Source: Hanleya hanleyi
Taxonomy: Eukaryota > Mollusca > Polyplacophora > Lepidopleurida > Hanleyidae
Reading direction: 5' to 3'
Assembly (NCBI GenBank): GCA_036873755.1
Contig: JAVTVY010036947.1
Location: 62,001-126,000, forward strand
DNA length: 64,000 bases
The position numbers and the translations under genes were made by a program. Positions 20,230 through 27,499 of the stretch are shown here, piece by piece (positions within the stretch are counted from its first letter, which is position 1; each line of letters starts with the position of its first letter). Below the pieces are notes generated by a model. That model was not told where the DNA came from. It did not search any database and saw only the letters and a list, made by a program, of their open reading frames with translations.

Positions 20230-22543
20230 AAGGCAGTTTATACTGTGATCATTATTTGTTTGTTGTTATTGTAGACTGCGAGTACGGCGACAAGGCGGCC
20301 TTCTGTTCAACGCTTGAAGCATATCAGTGCTACGCAAACGACGAACCCTGCTGTAAGACATGTGCAGATATCAAAAACTCCATGAAGCCCGGTGAGAGTT
20401 GTCCTCTGTGTATCCTTCTTGCTATGAGGCGCCGTTTGTCACTTTCTGAATTAATCTATTTATTTATAAATATCGGTTATTTAGCAGTCGGATATATAAA
20501 TCCGTAAAAATGAGCGTAAAATAAACACTGACTTTAGTCAGTTTTAAATCTTATATCAGCGGCTTCGCACACATATTTAGTCCTTCTTGCCTATCTGCGT
20601 CACACCGTCATGGGATCATGGGTAAGTCAAAGGATCGTTTCATGTCACATGTTTTTGTCTTTGTAGACTGCGATAAGCAGCCCTTCTGTTTAACGCTTGA
20701 ATCATTCGATTGTTATTCATTTTCTTACCGATTCGAGCCGAATGAATGATATGACTCCATCACGTTTATTTATTGCTATTTCAGAGCTGTGTACTCATAT
20801 ATCTCCTCCATGGTGATCTTTGATGTACACGGACAACGCATAGCCCCTGTGCTATTTTTTGTTAAGAAATTTATGCTCTATGTTTATCCTGCTTGTCAAC
20901 GATTTCCACGAATTCTGATTCAACATGTAACCTACAGAAAATACTAAAGAGTACAACTTGTTTAATGTGATCGTAAACCCCCAAGCAAAGTTTCCATCAA
21001 ATGAAAGAGCATTGCAAACAGTGTGAAAAAATATTTATTGTAATTTTTTACGATTTTATTACACAGAGTAAACTGCAAATAAAGCATGGTATTCTATGGT
21101 GGTCTGTTGCAATCATATTTAGGTCCAGTGACGTCACACTGCCTTAATATATATATTTCAAACTGTGTATGCACTTTCCAATGCTTGATTCAAGCTTAAG
21201 GTGTGTATAATTTGAGTTTCAACAGACTCACTGTTCCAGTATGCATGTTTCACCAAAATCGGAGAAATTGAATGCAAGATTCAAATTGACCTGACACTTA
21301 TGAGTTACCATCTCCGTGAAACATGCACACTGGAACAGTGAGTCTGTGTTGAAACTCAAAGTATACACACCTTGAACTTGAATCAAGCATTGGAAAGGTC
21401 ATACACAGTTTGAAATATATGTATTAAGGCAGTGTGACGTCATTGGACCTAAATATGATTGCAACAGACCACCATAGAATATCATGCTTTATTGCAATTA
21501 ATTCTGTGTAATAAAATCGTAAAAAATACAATAAATATTTTTCCACACAGTTTGCAAGTCTTTCATTTGAGGGTTTTTGATCACTTTAAATTACGTAATT
21601 GTAGTCATAGTACGACGCATCAGGACTGGGTATTAAATCGCATTGTCTCCCTATTCGAAAATGTTGTGACATTGATTTTAAATTTACGTATGCAGGGTGT
21701 GAATATGGAGACAGGTGGAGTGGTTGTGATGCTCAGAGTTGTCTATCGTATACCGAAAGCGTTCGGTATACTTACTGCTGTGAATCCTGCCCACGCCCAA
21801 CTACGACTGGAGGACCTACAACAATTACGACAATGCGGCTCACAACTACCAAAATACAGTCTGCGTCTACGGAAGCACCTACAACTACCACATCTGAACT
21901 CGCAACGACCACAATAAAACCTACAACAAGAACAATAGTGCCTACAACTACAGCAGTACAACCTGTAACCACCACAGAAGCACCTACAACCATCAGAGCT
22001 GAACCCACAACAACCACAATAAAGCCTGAAATCACCACTTTAGCGCCCACAACTACAACAGTACAGCCTGTAAGCACCACAGTAGCACCGACAACCACCA
22101 GAGCTGAACCCAGAACAACCACAATAAAACCTGAAACCACCACTTTAGCGCCAACAAGTACAGCAGAACTGCCCGTAACCACCACAGTAGCACCTACAAC
22201 CACCAGAGCTGAACCCACAACAACCACAATAAAACCTGAAACCACCACTTTAGCGCCAACTATTACAAAAAAACTGCCCGTAACCACCACAGTACCACCT
22301 ACAACCACCAGAGCTGAACCCACAACAACCACAATAAAACCTGAAATCACCACTTCAGCGCCCACAACTACAACTGTACAGCCTATAACCACCACAGTAG
22401 CACCTACAACCACCAGAGCTGAGCCCACAACGACCCCAATACAATCTACAACCAGCGCAGTGACATCTACAACTACAGCAGCGCGGCCTGTAACCACCAC
22501 CATAATAATAATAATAATAATCCCTTTATTTTGTAAGGGTTGA
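1397..22543 (+). CDS. Gene 1: M12B (ADAM/ADAMTS-like) metalloprotease with ShK-like modules and mucin-like tail, 5' partial
   Basis: Spliced gene for a probably secreted zinc endopeptidase. Exons at 1397-1527, 4324-4401, 6425-6585, 6837-6874, 10184-10289, 10465-10632, 11198-11345, 12324-12446, 17317-17368, 17725-17871, 18654-18770, 19572-19688, 20275-20391 and 21696-22543 are bounded by AG and GT, and every junction keeps phase (about 783 codons in total). Order: start of the reprolysin domain, HExxHxxGxxHD zinc site plus Met-turn, ADAMTS-type cysteine-rich segment, five six-cysteine ShK-like modules, Thr/Pro-rich tail. Signal peptide and propeptide exons would lie left of the window or were not recognised. 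No thrombospondin type 1 motif was seen. Family knowledge: such enzymes cut extracellular matrix or surface proteins. The layout resembles molluscan genes annotated as ADAM family mig-17-like, but orthology is not shown. A LINE fixes the present 3' end. Confidence 0.85.
1644..1913. mobile_element. Compact double-hairpin MITE-like element
   Basis: Ends are ATGTCGCCC and GGGCGACAT. Inside, 1798-1842 and 1866-1911 form a long imperfect stem (GTCGCCCTTaCGGGGTAA against TTACCCCGaAAGGGCGAC, continuing through CGCGATGAG). A second pair near 1656-1676 and 1770-1790 shares TGTAAGAACGCA in inverted orientation. It lies in gene 1's first visible intron. Superfamily unknown. Confidence 0.55.
2040..2245. 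promoter_or_regulatory. Cluster of AGGTCA nuclear-receptor half-sites
   Basis: At least eight AGGTCA/TGACCT hexamers occur in about 200 bp. They include a perfect palindrome with a 3-base spacer at 2083-2097 (AGGTCACATTGACCT), a near-palindrome at 2112-2125, and a direct repeat at 2046-2064. The surrounding phrase TTTGCCAATTTCGAGGTTT occurs twice, so the tract is itself a diverged repeat. Activity is untested. Confidence 0.4.
2250..4323. other. Intron sequence of gene 1, no feature recognised
   Basis: AT-rich, non-coding. Short open frames here (2784-3236, 3340-3597) have no domain, no supporting splice phase and no repeat partner in the window, and are treated as chance. Confidence 0.5.
4324..4401 (+). 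CDS. Gene 1 exon b: M12B domain, early beta strands
   Basis: Acceptor TTTACAG ends at 4323 and donor GTGAGT begins at 4402. The 78 nt give 26 codons in phase 0, starting MDLRYKN and ending GLFIVE. The VNG/MDLRY join to exon a is typical of the reprolysin fold (strand I to strand II). Confidence 0.7.
4646..4931 (+). repeat. Penelope-like 3' terminal region, first part (interrupted)
   Basis: Matches the 3' untranslated region of the Penelope-like copy at 35425-35790: landmarks GAACCCATGTA, CTGATCAGCGATACGG, TTGATATTTTTGGAACAT, TGACCGCTTC and TTTGGTGCTAATGCT. The remainder resumes at 6275-6357 (GGATTATGGACGCG ... CTAGACG), so the 4932-6274 segment is an insertion. Confidence 0.65.
4932..6274. 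mobile_element. 1.34-kb insertion inside a Penelope 3' end
   Basis: Near the ends are 11-bp inverted repeats ACCCCTCAGCC (4937-4947) and GGCTGAGGGGT (6237-6247). Inside the left end are a short hairpin (CAGCCC-ATA-GGGCTG), a (CGTC)n run at about 4981-5017 and a tandem duplication of about 185 bp (about 5014-5395, each copy starting CAACATGTTCTTGTCCGC). The rest, 5400-6236, is non-coding with no recognised gene. A non-autonomous DNA element is likely. Confidence 0.5.
6275..6357 (+). repeat. Penelope-like 3' terminal region, second part
   Basis: Carries GGATTATGGACGCG, a TTCTTTAATGG variant, GACGGCTGAATATTGAATG and CTAGACG, the extreme 3' block of the Penelope family. It completes the fragment that starts at 4646. 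Confidence 0.65.
6425..6585 (+). CDS. Gene 1 exon c: M12B domain middle
   Basis: Acceptor TTTACCCAG ends at 6424 and donor GTAAGA starts at 6586. Phase 0 in, phase 2 out. The product runs from DPSVSTWTDG through ALSLFTTWVQGRSDLPENDH to MLFTS. The F-x2-W and NDHxMLFT elements are hallmarks of ADAM/ADAMTS catalytic domains (the strand before the active-site helix). Confidence 0.8.
6837..6874 (+). CDS. Gene 1 micro-exon d (38 nt)
   Basis: Acceptor TCCTAG ends at 6836 and donor GTAGGT starts at 6875. It encodes YDLKRSGSAANL and links MLFTS (exon c) to GLANLGTVCSS (exon e) with both split codons restored. It was found only by phase matching and domain continuity. Confidence 0.7.
6938..8070. repeat. 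40-bp minisatellite, about 27 copies
   Basis: Unit TAAGGTACGGTCTGCACAAA continuing TAAGATAGTGAACAGTGATG, with few length variants (39-40 bp). Because 40 is not a multiple of 3 and the minus strand of the unit lacks stops, all three minus frames stay open (up to 277 codons), giving repetitive Leu/Tyr/Cys-rich translations. These are not genes. It lies in the intron after micro-exon d. Confidence 0.9.
8180..8273 (+). repeat. AB-family repeat copy 2, left part
   Basis: Contains ACTCAAAATGACCCCAATAT as in 825-845. It is interrupted at 8260-8273 by an L1-like element and continues at 10006-10110. Confidence 0.65.
8274..10005 (+). mobile_element. 5'-truncated L1/Tx1-like LINE with 14-bp target duplication
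   Basis: Only the C-terminal part of ORF2 remains: 8274-9655 is one frame broken by a single TGA at 8945-8947. It covers the region after the reverse transcriptase palm (LTLLGKITVIKSL, FIWNGG) and a zinc knuckle C-x2-C-x8-H-x4-C (CSYCGRQRETLEHLFIEC). A 3' UTR and an A-run at about 9991-10007 follow. AAGTCGCTGAGTCT occurs at 8260-8273 and 10006-10019 as the target-site duplication, so the element inserted by target-primed reverse transcription into an AB repeat within a gene 1 intron. Confidence 0.9.
10020..10110 (+). repeat. AB-family repeat copy 2, right part
   Basis: Resumes with CATCTCTCATTTTTTTGTCG and TTCCGGAGATAG, the same order as 865-900 in the intact copy. Confidence 0.65.
10184..10289 (+). 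CDS. Gene 1 exon e: active-site helix, first half of the zinc motif
   Basis: Acceptor CAACCTTAG ends at 10183 and donor GTGTGT starts at 10290. It encodes GTVCSSTSTAISENY followed by AAHELGH. His and Glu of HExxH lie in the last codons, and the intron falls inside the Ser codon after HELGH. It lies about 180 bp right of the 3' end of an inserted L1-like element. Confidence 0.9.
10465..10632 (+). CDS. Gene 1 exon f: third zinc His, Met-turn, end of catalytic domain
   Basis: Acceptor GCTTACAG ends at 10464 and donor GTACGT starts at 10633. With exon e it completes HELGHSLGAYHD, so all three zinc ligands, the catalytic Glu and the trailing Asp are present. The Met-turn is in YIMAST. The end, FSSCSIDYFRSKMSEL, matches the final helix of the reprolysin domain. 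The enzyme is therefore predicted to be catalytically competent. Confidence 0.92.
10633..11197 (+). other. Intron of gene 1, nothing recognised
   Basis: Non-coding AT-rich sequence between exons f and g; no repeat partner noticed. Confidence 0.5.
11198..11345 (+). CDS. Gene 1 exon g: post-catalytic segment
   Basis: Acceptor CATTTCAG ends at 11197 and donor GTAGGT starts at 11346. The product contains NNCLLTES, then PGQYYNIDTQCSYAMG and YFCR. PGxxYxxxxQC is the conserved start of the disintegrin-like/cysteine-rich region of ADAMTS proteins. Confidence 0.85.
11545..11815 (+). repeat. Penelope-like solo 3' end
   Basis: Well-preserved 3' block: CTGATCAGCAATACGG, a hairpin-capable ATGATGTCTTGCCGGCATCAT region, TGACCGCTTCTCTCTTGCAG, GGATTATGGACGCGGATGTT, and GGACGACGGCTGG to CTAGACGCTTGTAAT. 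No coding part, so it is a strongly 5'-truncated insertion. Bases 11816-12323 show nothing further. Confidence 0.75.
12324..12446 (+). CDS. Gene 1 exon h: ADAMTS-type cysteine-rich region
   Basis: Acceptor GGATACAG ends at 12323 and donor GTGAGA starts at 12447; phase 0 at both ends. It encodes ICGGMYCNLPGTHLC and RGTTCGDNR. The GTxCG element is diagnostic of the ADAMTS cysteine-rich module. A second AG eleven bases inside the exon would break the frame. Confidence 0.85.
12603..16153. mobile_element. 3.55-kb foldback element with tandem-repeat arms, TTA target duplication
   Basis: The ends TAGACAGGTCCCAGCC and GGCTGGGACCTGTCTA are flanked by TTA (12600-12602 and 16154-16156). Outer arms (12603-12870 and 15905-16153) carry a NGGCGGCCAAAATCC motif in inverted order. 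Inner arms (about 12900-14160 and 14340-15890) are inverted arrays of roughly 200-bp units containing ATGGACCATCC, CGAATGCGTC, and CRE motifs TGACGTCA, plus (GTGA)n/(ACTC)n runs at 13340-13385 and 15292-15330. No transposase was found. The 3-bp TTA duplication fits PIF/Harbinger-type targets, but the family is unproven. It lies in the intron between exons h and i. Confidence 0.8.
16157..17316 (+). other. Intron sequence, no feature recognised
   Basis: Between the foldback element and exon i. Several short frames on both strands (16520-17137) have no recognisable domain or repeat partner in the window. Confidence 0.5.
17317..17368 (+). CDS. Gene 1 exon i: WCIEGxC end of cysteine-rich region
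   Basis: Acceptor TGTTTCAG ends at 17316 and donor GTACCG starts at 17369. The 52 nt encode WCIEGACVEDIDAPSAL. WCxxGxC directly follows GTxCG in ADAMTS proteins, which confirms the join to exon h across a 4.9-kb intron holding the foldback element. Confidence 0.85.
17725..17871 (+). CDS. Gene 1 exon j: first ShK-like six-cysteine module
   Basis: Acceptor ATGCTAG ends at 17724 and donor GTAAGT starts at 17872. It is a phase 1-1 exon with six cysteines ending in a CCxxC motif (RCCESCES), the C-terminal signature of ShK-like domains. It is longer and more divergent than the three modules that follow. Confidence 0.75.
18325..18620 (-). repeat. 300-bp dispersed repeat with Penelope 3' UTR motif, minus copy
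   Basis: Reverse complement of 37895-38200. It contains the inverted TAATACCGCTTATGCCGGTG block, which also occurs just after the Penelope-like stop codon at 35392. It sits directly upstream of exon k. Confidence 0.7.
18654..18770 (+). CDS. Gene 1 exon k: ShK-like module 2
   Basis: A 117-nt symmetric phase 1-1 exon (acceptor CTTTGTAG, donor GTTAAG). Cysteines are spaced C-x8-C-x7-C-x6-CC-x2-C, beginning CEYGDKQPFC and ending CCKKCGDIRN. It is nearly identical to module 3 at 19572. ShK-like modules are common in worm and mollusc metalloproteases and are thought to mediate protein binding; no toxin role is implied. Confidence 0.85.
19572..19688 (+). CDS. Gene 1 exon l: ShK-like module 3
   Basis: A 117-nt phase 1-1 exon with the same acceptor (CTTTGTAG) and donor (GTTAAG) contexts as module 2. 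It differs at only a few codons (LESFEC for LETLDC, DAECC for DADCC). The flanking intron DNA is also duplicated, showing segmental tandem duplication rather than convergence. Confidence 0.85.
20193..20226. repeat. (TA)n microsatellite
   Basis: About 16 uninterrupted TA units shortly before the acceptor of exon m. Confidence 0.95.
20275..20391 (+). CDS. Gene 1 exon m: ShK-like module 4
   Basis: A 117-nt phase 1-1 exon; acceptor TATTGTAG follows a (TA)n tract and the donor is GTGAGA. It encodes CEYGDKAAFC through CCKTCADIKNS with the same cysteine spacing as modules 2 and 3 but more substitutions. Its introns do not match theirs, so it is an older copy. Confidence 0.85.
20667..20720 (+). pseudogene. 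Broken ShK-like exon (decayed duplicate of modules 2/3)
   Basis: After an intact-looking acceptor CTTTGTAG the sequence matches modules 2 and 3 but lacks eight bases after the first codon (CEYGDK becomes CDK). It then runs from the third cysteine codon straight into duplicated intron sequence, so the CCKKC half and the donor are gone. Skipping it joins exon m to exon n in phase. Confidence 0.8.
20966..21585. mobile_element. 620-bp palindromic MITE with TTAA flanks
   Basis: Two arms of about 290 bp are inverted around roughly 21270 (GGTCTGTTGCAATCATATTT on the left returns as its complement on the right). Ends TGTGATCGTAAACCC and GGGTTTTTGATCACT are flanked by TTAA at 20962-20965 and 21586-21589. 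Each arm holds a CRE-like TGACGTCA. It lies in the intron before exon n. TTAA targets are typical of piggyBac-type transposases; no coding capacity. Confidence 0.8.
21696..22543 (+). CDS. Gene 1 exon n: ShK-like module 5 plus Thr/Pro-rich mucin-like repeats, ending in LINE sequence
   Basis: Acceptor ACGTATGCAG ends at 21695; phase 1 entry. A last cysteine module (CEYGDRWSGC ... YCCESCPRP) passes directly into Thr-rich repeats of about 35 residues (105 nt) carrying TTTRAEPTTTTIKPE, expected to be heavily O-glycosylated. The frame is open to 22500, where a minus-strand LINE begins. The frame then reads (ATT)n as a run of Ile, followed by PLFCKG and TGA at 22541-22543. The original 3' part of the array lies beyond the LINE at 25966-27366. 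Confidence 0.8.
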
Positions 22544-25500
22544 ACACAATTATCGCCAGGGGAGCTAGTTTACATTGTAGCGTTTTAAACGCATGTACAA
22601 CATTAGTAAGTATGATTAAATGAAATGAAATATAATAAATATGTAATATAAAACTAGTACCATATATTGGTATGTAACACAATATAATAATAAACAATAT
22701 AGCAATAAACTAATTTGGTTATATAAGAAAAAATTAATCAAAGCTAGCGATTTGAATTTAAAAAGTTTGTTATCTGCTTTTAAAAGAGTTAAGACTATTA
22801 GTAGAATTCCCAGATTCTGGAAGATCATAAAACGGAAGCAGAATATACAAAACTTCGTTTAAAGGACTCAGCTCTTGCCTTTCGTACATAAAGGTCGTTG
22901 TTTTCTGCTGATTTTGTATAGCGTTGATTGACGTCCGTTACTCTAATAAAATTATTCAAAGACTCTGGTGCCAAGCCATTTAAAATCTTAAAAGATAAAA
23001 CAGCTCTCTTAAAAACAATTCGATCGTATACTGGCGTACAATTTAGAGTTCTAAAAAGCTGAAAAGATTGAGATAAAATATCCGTCATGCTTAAAATTAC
23101 TCTAGCAGCTCTTTTTTGCAGTCTACAAAGTTTGTTGAGATTTTCTTTATTATTGGTGTTTCCCAAACAGTACAACAGTACAGCACAAATATTCGAAATG
23201 GAGAAAAACTCTGACATTGTAAACCTTGAGTGCAGTACTTCGTGACATACAATAGTGGAGATGTTTTGAAATACCTATTTTTAGTGCAATCTTCGTACAC
23301 AGGTAAATAACATGTTGTTTCCATGATAACGTCTGATCAATGATAATGCCTAATAATTTATTTCAGTTACAGTTTCTATTGCAATGTTATTAGCATAAAT
23401 ACAAAGATTACAAGCTTTACAAAGCTTTTGTGTGCTTCCAATTAATATACTTTTTTGTCTTAAGTACGTTGAGGGTGAGCTTATTTGCTAATAACCAGTT
23501 ACTAACATGTATTGTATCAGTGCTTAATTTTTCTTCTATTTCTTTGACATTTATACCAGAACATGATTGCGAACTGTCGTCATCATACATATCGATTTCT
23601 GTACATGTTAACCATCCAAGAAAGTCTTTGGTATATATTATAAGTAGCAATGGTCCCAAGTTTGTGCCTTGAGGTACATGTACACCTATCTCAACATTTT
23701 TAGAGTTAGACATGGCTGCTTTCCAACAAACTAACTGCTTTCGACCTATCAAGTAAGAACTAATCCAAGAGAGTTTAGTGTCCTGTATTCCATAGAATGA
23801 CAATTTATGTAGCAAAACATCGTACTTGACAGTGTCGAATGCTTTGCATAGATCTAAGAAGATAGTCAGTAAGTAAACCCTTATCTATGTTTTCCAACCA
23901 CCGCTCAATCATACTTGTTAAGGCAGTTTCACATGAGTGTTGTGGTCGGAACCCTGACTGTTTACTGGACAAACAACATGTGTTCTAAATAATTATAAAA
24001 ATGTGTATGAATATGTCTTTCAACTATTTTACTCACAGATGGTAAGACAGACACAGTTTGTAGTTTGAGACATTGAAAGAATCTCTAGATTTAAAAAGGG
24101 AAGTAACTCTTGCCAATTTCCACTCCTCTATAAAAGTATTACTCGACAATGATAGGTTAAAACGGAGTGAAAATGGCAGATACACCGCACCTTAAAAGCT
24201 GGATGGATATTCCATCCAAACCAGTGGTTTTAGTTGAGAACATTTTGAGAATTTCTTCTTCAGCAGAATCTTCCAAGATGGGAGGGATACTAAAAGATAC
24301 ATCATCTGGCACTCACCTTGACATAAATGGTAAAGAAGTGTCAAACTTCTCGTCTATCTTTTGTCCAACGGAAGAGAAATAGCTGTTAAACATGTGAGCA
24401 ATTTCAGCAGTATATGTTATTACTTAGTCTTCCTGTTTGTAAAGTAAGCAGTGTACCCACGGAAAGATTTTTGTAGAAACTGCTTGAGAGGTTCATATTC
24501 CATGTAAGAATCACGAGACAATGCATACAATAGCCTAGTCTGAGGACAACAAAGACCCAGACAATAGCTTCCTACATGAAGTATCGACCGCTTGAGAATA
24601 GTCCACCTTGTTTTTCGGTTATTTCGGTTTTGTTCTACTGCTTCGTCGAAATGGTATCTTTGAGTTTTTCGAATTAGCCCCTGTACTCGATGTCGTTGAG
24701 CTCTGTAGTTACTCCAATCGTCTACGTCATCAGCTCTCACGGCTCTTTTTCAGAAGATGCTCGCGTGTATGCATTTTCGTAAGGATGACGTCATTTGCCC
24801 AGTGCTCAGTTTGGGCTCGAATCCTTCTCTCTCTGAATGGTGCATGGTCATCGACAACGTCCAGGAAAAGGCTCTTGAAGATGCCGCATGCGTCATTTGG
24901 ATCCGTAAAAGCCTCGATAATACTCCCATGCACTAGATTTAAGTCATTAGTAAAACTGTCCTTTTTGAAATTTTCCATATTTCGATATTTAGCCTGGGTC
25001 GGAATTTGCCGACAGTATATACCAAGTGGAGATCACTAAGACCAAGGGGGATAACCCCGGATTGCACGCAATTCCAGGTATCCCAGTAATAAAATCTGAT
25101 AAAGTTTTTGAACGTGCTGTAACTCTCGTTGCTTCCTTTATATTTACCTGGGTGTATCCGGAAATGTCATTATTTGCATAAGCCTGCCAGAAAGAGTTTC
25201 CTGATTCAGCAAATCAACATTGAGGTCACCCAGAATTATTGATAGATTGTTAAGATTTGAGATATTGTCAACAACGTCCTCACAATCCTGATACCATGGG
25301 CCGAGAGAGTCTGGTGGTCTATACACAACACAGTACAGCATAGGTGTGGAATTGGCTTGTTTTATTTTCCCTACCATAGTCTCTATATGCTTGGACTCAA
25401 GTTCAGGTCTCTCTTTAGCATTAATGTATGTTTTTTAATAAGACAATATACCACATCCATGCCAAGTTCTGTCATTCCTGATGGAGTCGCTATATCCTTC

Positions 25501-25965
25501 AAAGCTGATAATTCGCTCGTCTGCGGTCTCGTCGATATGGCTCTCCGTCACATAGAATATGTCCAGCCTGGGAAGTATAATCCTCAGTTGATCCATTGTG
25601 TTTGAAATACATTGAGTGTTTATATGAGCCGGTTTGAGTCATTTAGCAAACGAGTATTTCGATACTTCGTAACTCTCATTATTCGACGGGCCCGTTGGTG
25701 TTAAACTGTCGAAACAGCCATCACAGATCCATTCAATTTTGTTTGTGATGTTAGCATCACAGTGTGAGTCACTTGCTTCAAAACAGGCACACTCAGTCTG
25801 CAGATCTGTTCTGCAGCCAATACATTGTATATACGGCGATTCGGGTGAAATTTGCTAGTTACGATTACATCATAACATGCCGATCGCATCTGGCTCAGGG
25901 TTGACTTCGACATCTCCGGATAATAGCATAAGCCAGGTCAGGCATAGCCGCGCGAAGCTCAATTT
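22501..25965 (-). mobile_element. CR1/L2-like LINE, minus strand, inside the mucin exon
   Basis: Reading the minus strand: an N-terminal Cys-rich region (about 25960-25700), an APE endonuclease piece with VVYRPPDS and LGDLNVDLL (about 25377-25144), a linker, reverse transcriptase with VPQGTNLGPLLLIIY and a degenerate catalytic MYDDDSS (23815-23417), and a C-terminal segment LCRLQKRAARVIL (23217-22825). It ends in an (ATT)n tail at 22501-22521. Multiple frameshifts and stops make it non-autonomous. Target duplication is at most about 5 bp (ACCAT) and uncertain. Confidence 0.85.
22634..22639 (+). promoter_or_regulatory. Candidate poly(A) signal inside the antisense LINE
   Basis: AATAAA lies 91 bases after the new stop codon of gene 1, within LINE DNA read antisense. 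It could provide the present transcript end. AT-rich sequence makes chance occurrences common, so this is only a candidate. Confidence 0.3.
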
Positions 25966-27366
25966 TGACCATGTACAATGTTGTCGTATCTACAACGGCC
26001 ACACATGTACCCACAACGACCACAATACAATCTACAACCAGCACAGTAGCACCGACAACTACAGCAGTACAGCCTGTAGCCACCACAGTAGCACCTACAA
26101 CCATCACAGCCGAATTCACAACGCCCACAATAAGATCTACAACCACCACAGTAGCACCTACAACTACAGTGCATCATGTAACCACCACAGTAGTACCTAC
26201 ACCCACAATAGCTGAATCAACAACGACCACAATAAAACCTGTAAACACCGCAGTAGCACCTACAACTAAGGCAATACAAACGGTAACAACAACGGTAGCA
26301 CCTACAACTCTAGCAGATGAACCCACAACAAATACAATAAAATCTAAAACCACCGCAGCTGACGACCACAATCAGACCTACAACCACCACAGTAGCACAT
26401 ACTACCACCACAGCTGAACGCGCAACTATCACGATAAAATCTGCAACCACAACAGTAACCCTACAACTCCAGTTGTGCAGCCTGTAACCACCACAGCAGC
26501 ACATACAACTGCAAAGGTACAACGTGTGATTAGCACAGATGCACCCACGATCAGCACAACAGCACCCACAACAGTAGCACTTATTACCCCCACTGTATAT
26601 AGTGACCACCACGACAGACCCGAAAACCACCACAGTAGAACGTCCAACTACATCAACATCCACTATAGAATTTGAACGTACAACGACCATGACCGCTAAA
26701 CCTACAAAACCAGGAAATCAGAACATACAATAACCTCTACGTCAGAACCCACAACAGCCACAATAAAACAGCCTATATCCAAAACAGAAAAACCTAGAGA
26801 ACAAGCGACCGTTACAATACAATCTAGAAGGACAACAGTAGAAAGTACACTCACTACGACAGTAGCACATACAATCAACACAGTAACACGTACATCCACC
26901 GCAGTGGCACGTAAAACTGCCACGACAGTAGCACATACATTCATCACAGTAGAACCCACAACCGTCGTTACAGTGGAGCACACAAACATCACAGGAGCAC
27001 CAACAACCGCCGCGACAATAGAACACGCAACCACCCCAGTAACAGAACGTACAACAATCACACCACAACGTATAACAACAAAAACAGAGCGATCAACCTT
27101 TACCGGATAATCTATAATGACCACATTAGAGCCTACAACAACTATTGCAGAACCAGCAATCACCACTACAGCAAAACTCTCAGCCACACCAAAACGCACC
27201 ACTGAAGCGACAGGGCCGGAGGAAGCTACAACGGAAGAAATTACCACCAAAACACTTACTACCACTTCGGAGCCAACTACCTGGACAACAGTAGAAATAG
27301 CTACGTCCACCTCTGTACCCACTATCAGTGATCCGGGTGATTCCAATCCAGCATCTTTTTCAGAAA
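25966..27366 (+). pseudogene. Orphaned, decaying 3' half of the mucin-like array of gene 1
   Basis: The sequence encodes the same Thr/Pro-rich repeats as 21830-22500 (TIQSTTSTVAPTTTAVQPV and relatives) but in at least five frame segments. Shifts are visible near 26355, 26460 and 26600, and stop codons fall near 26730 and at 27109-27111. The last segment ends SNPASFSE before a good GTGAGT donor at 27367. This is the pattern of a coding repeat no longer under selection after the LINE insertion. Long open frames on the opposite strand are by-products of the ACC/ACA codon repeats. Confidence 0.7.
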
Positions 27367-27499
27367 GTGAGTCAAACATATTTATTCCTTCATTACTCCG
27401 ATAGTAACGGTGAATATCTGTTTCCAGTATTTCTATGAAATAGATCGTACAGACAAGTGCATTTGGCTAGAATTGTTTCCTTTGTTTTTACGAATGTTA

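Larger units (their letters stand above)
18600..20935 (+). repeat. Tandem exon-plus-intron duplications in the ShK region
   Basis: The acceptor side (CATGTTTTTGTCTTTGTAG) and downstream intron motifs (TTACCGATTC, CACGGACAACGCATAGCCCC, TATGTTTATCCTGCTTG) repeat with exons at 18654, 19572 and 20667. The unit length is about 0.9-1.0 kb. Copy 3 is deleted. The copy at 20275 lacks these flanks. Confidence 0.8.

Noticed and set aside
21772..22503. 243-codon minus-strand frame rich in Val
   Set aside because: It is the antisense shadow of the Thr-rich repeats; the plus strand has the acceptor, phase and ShK module.
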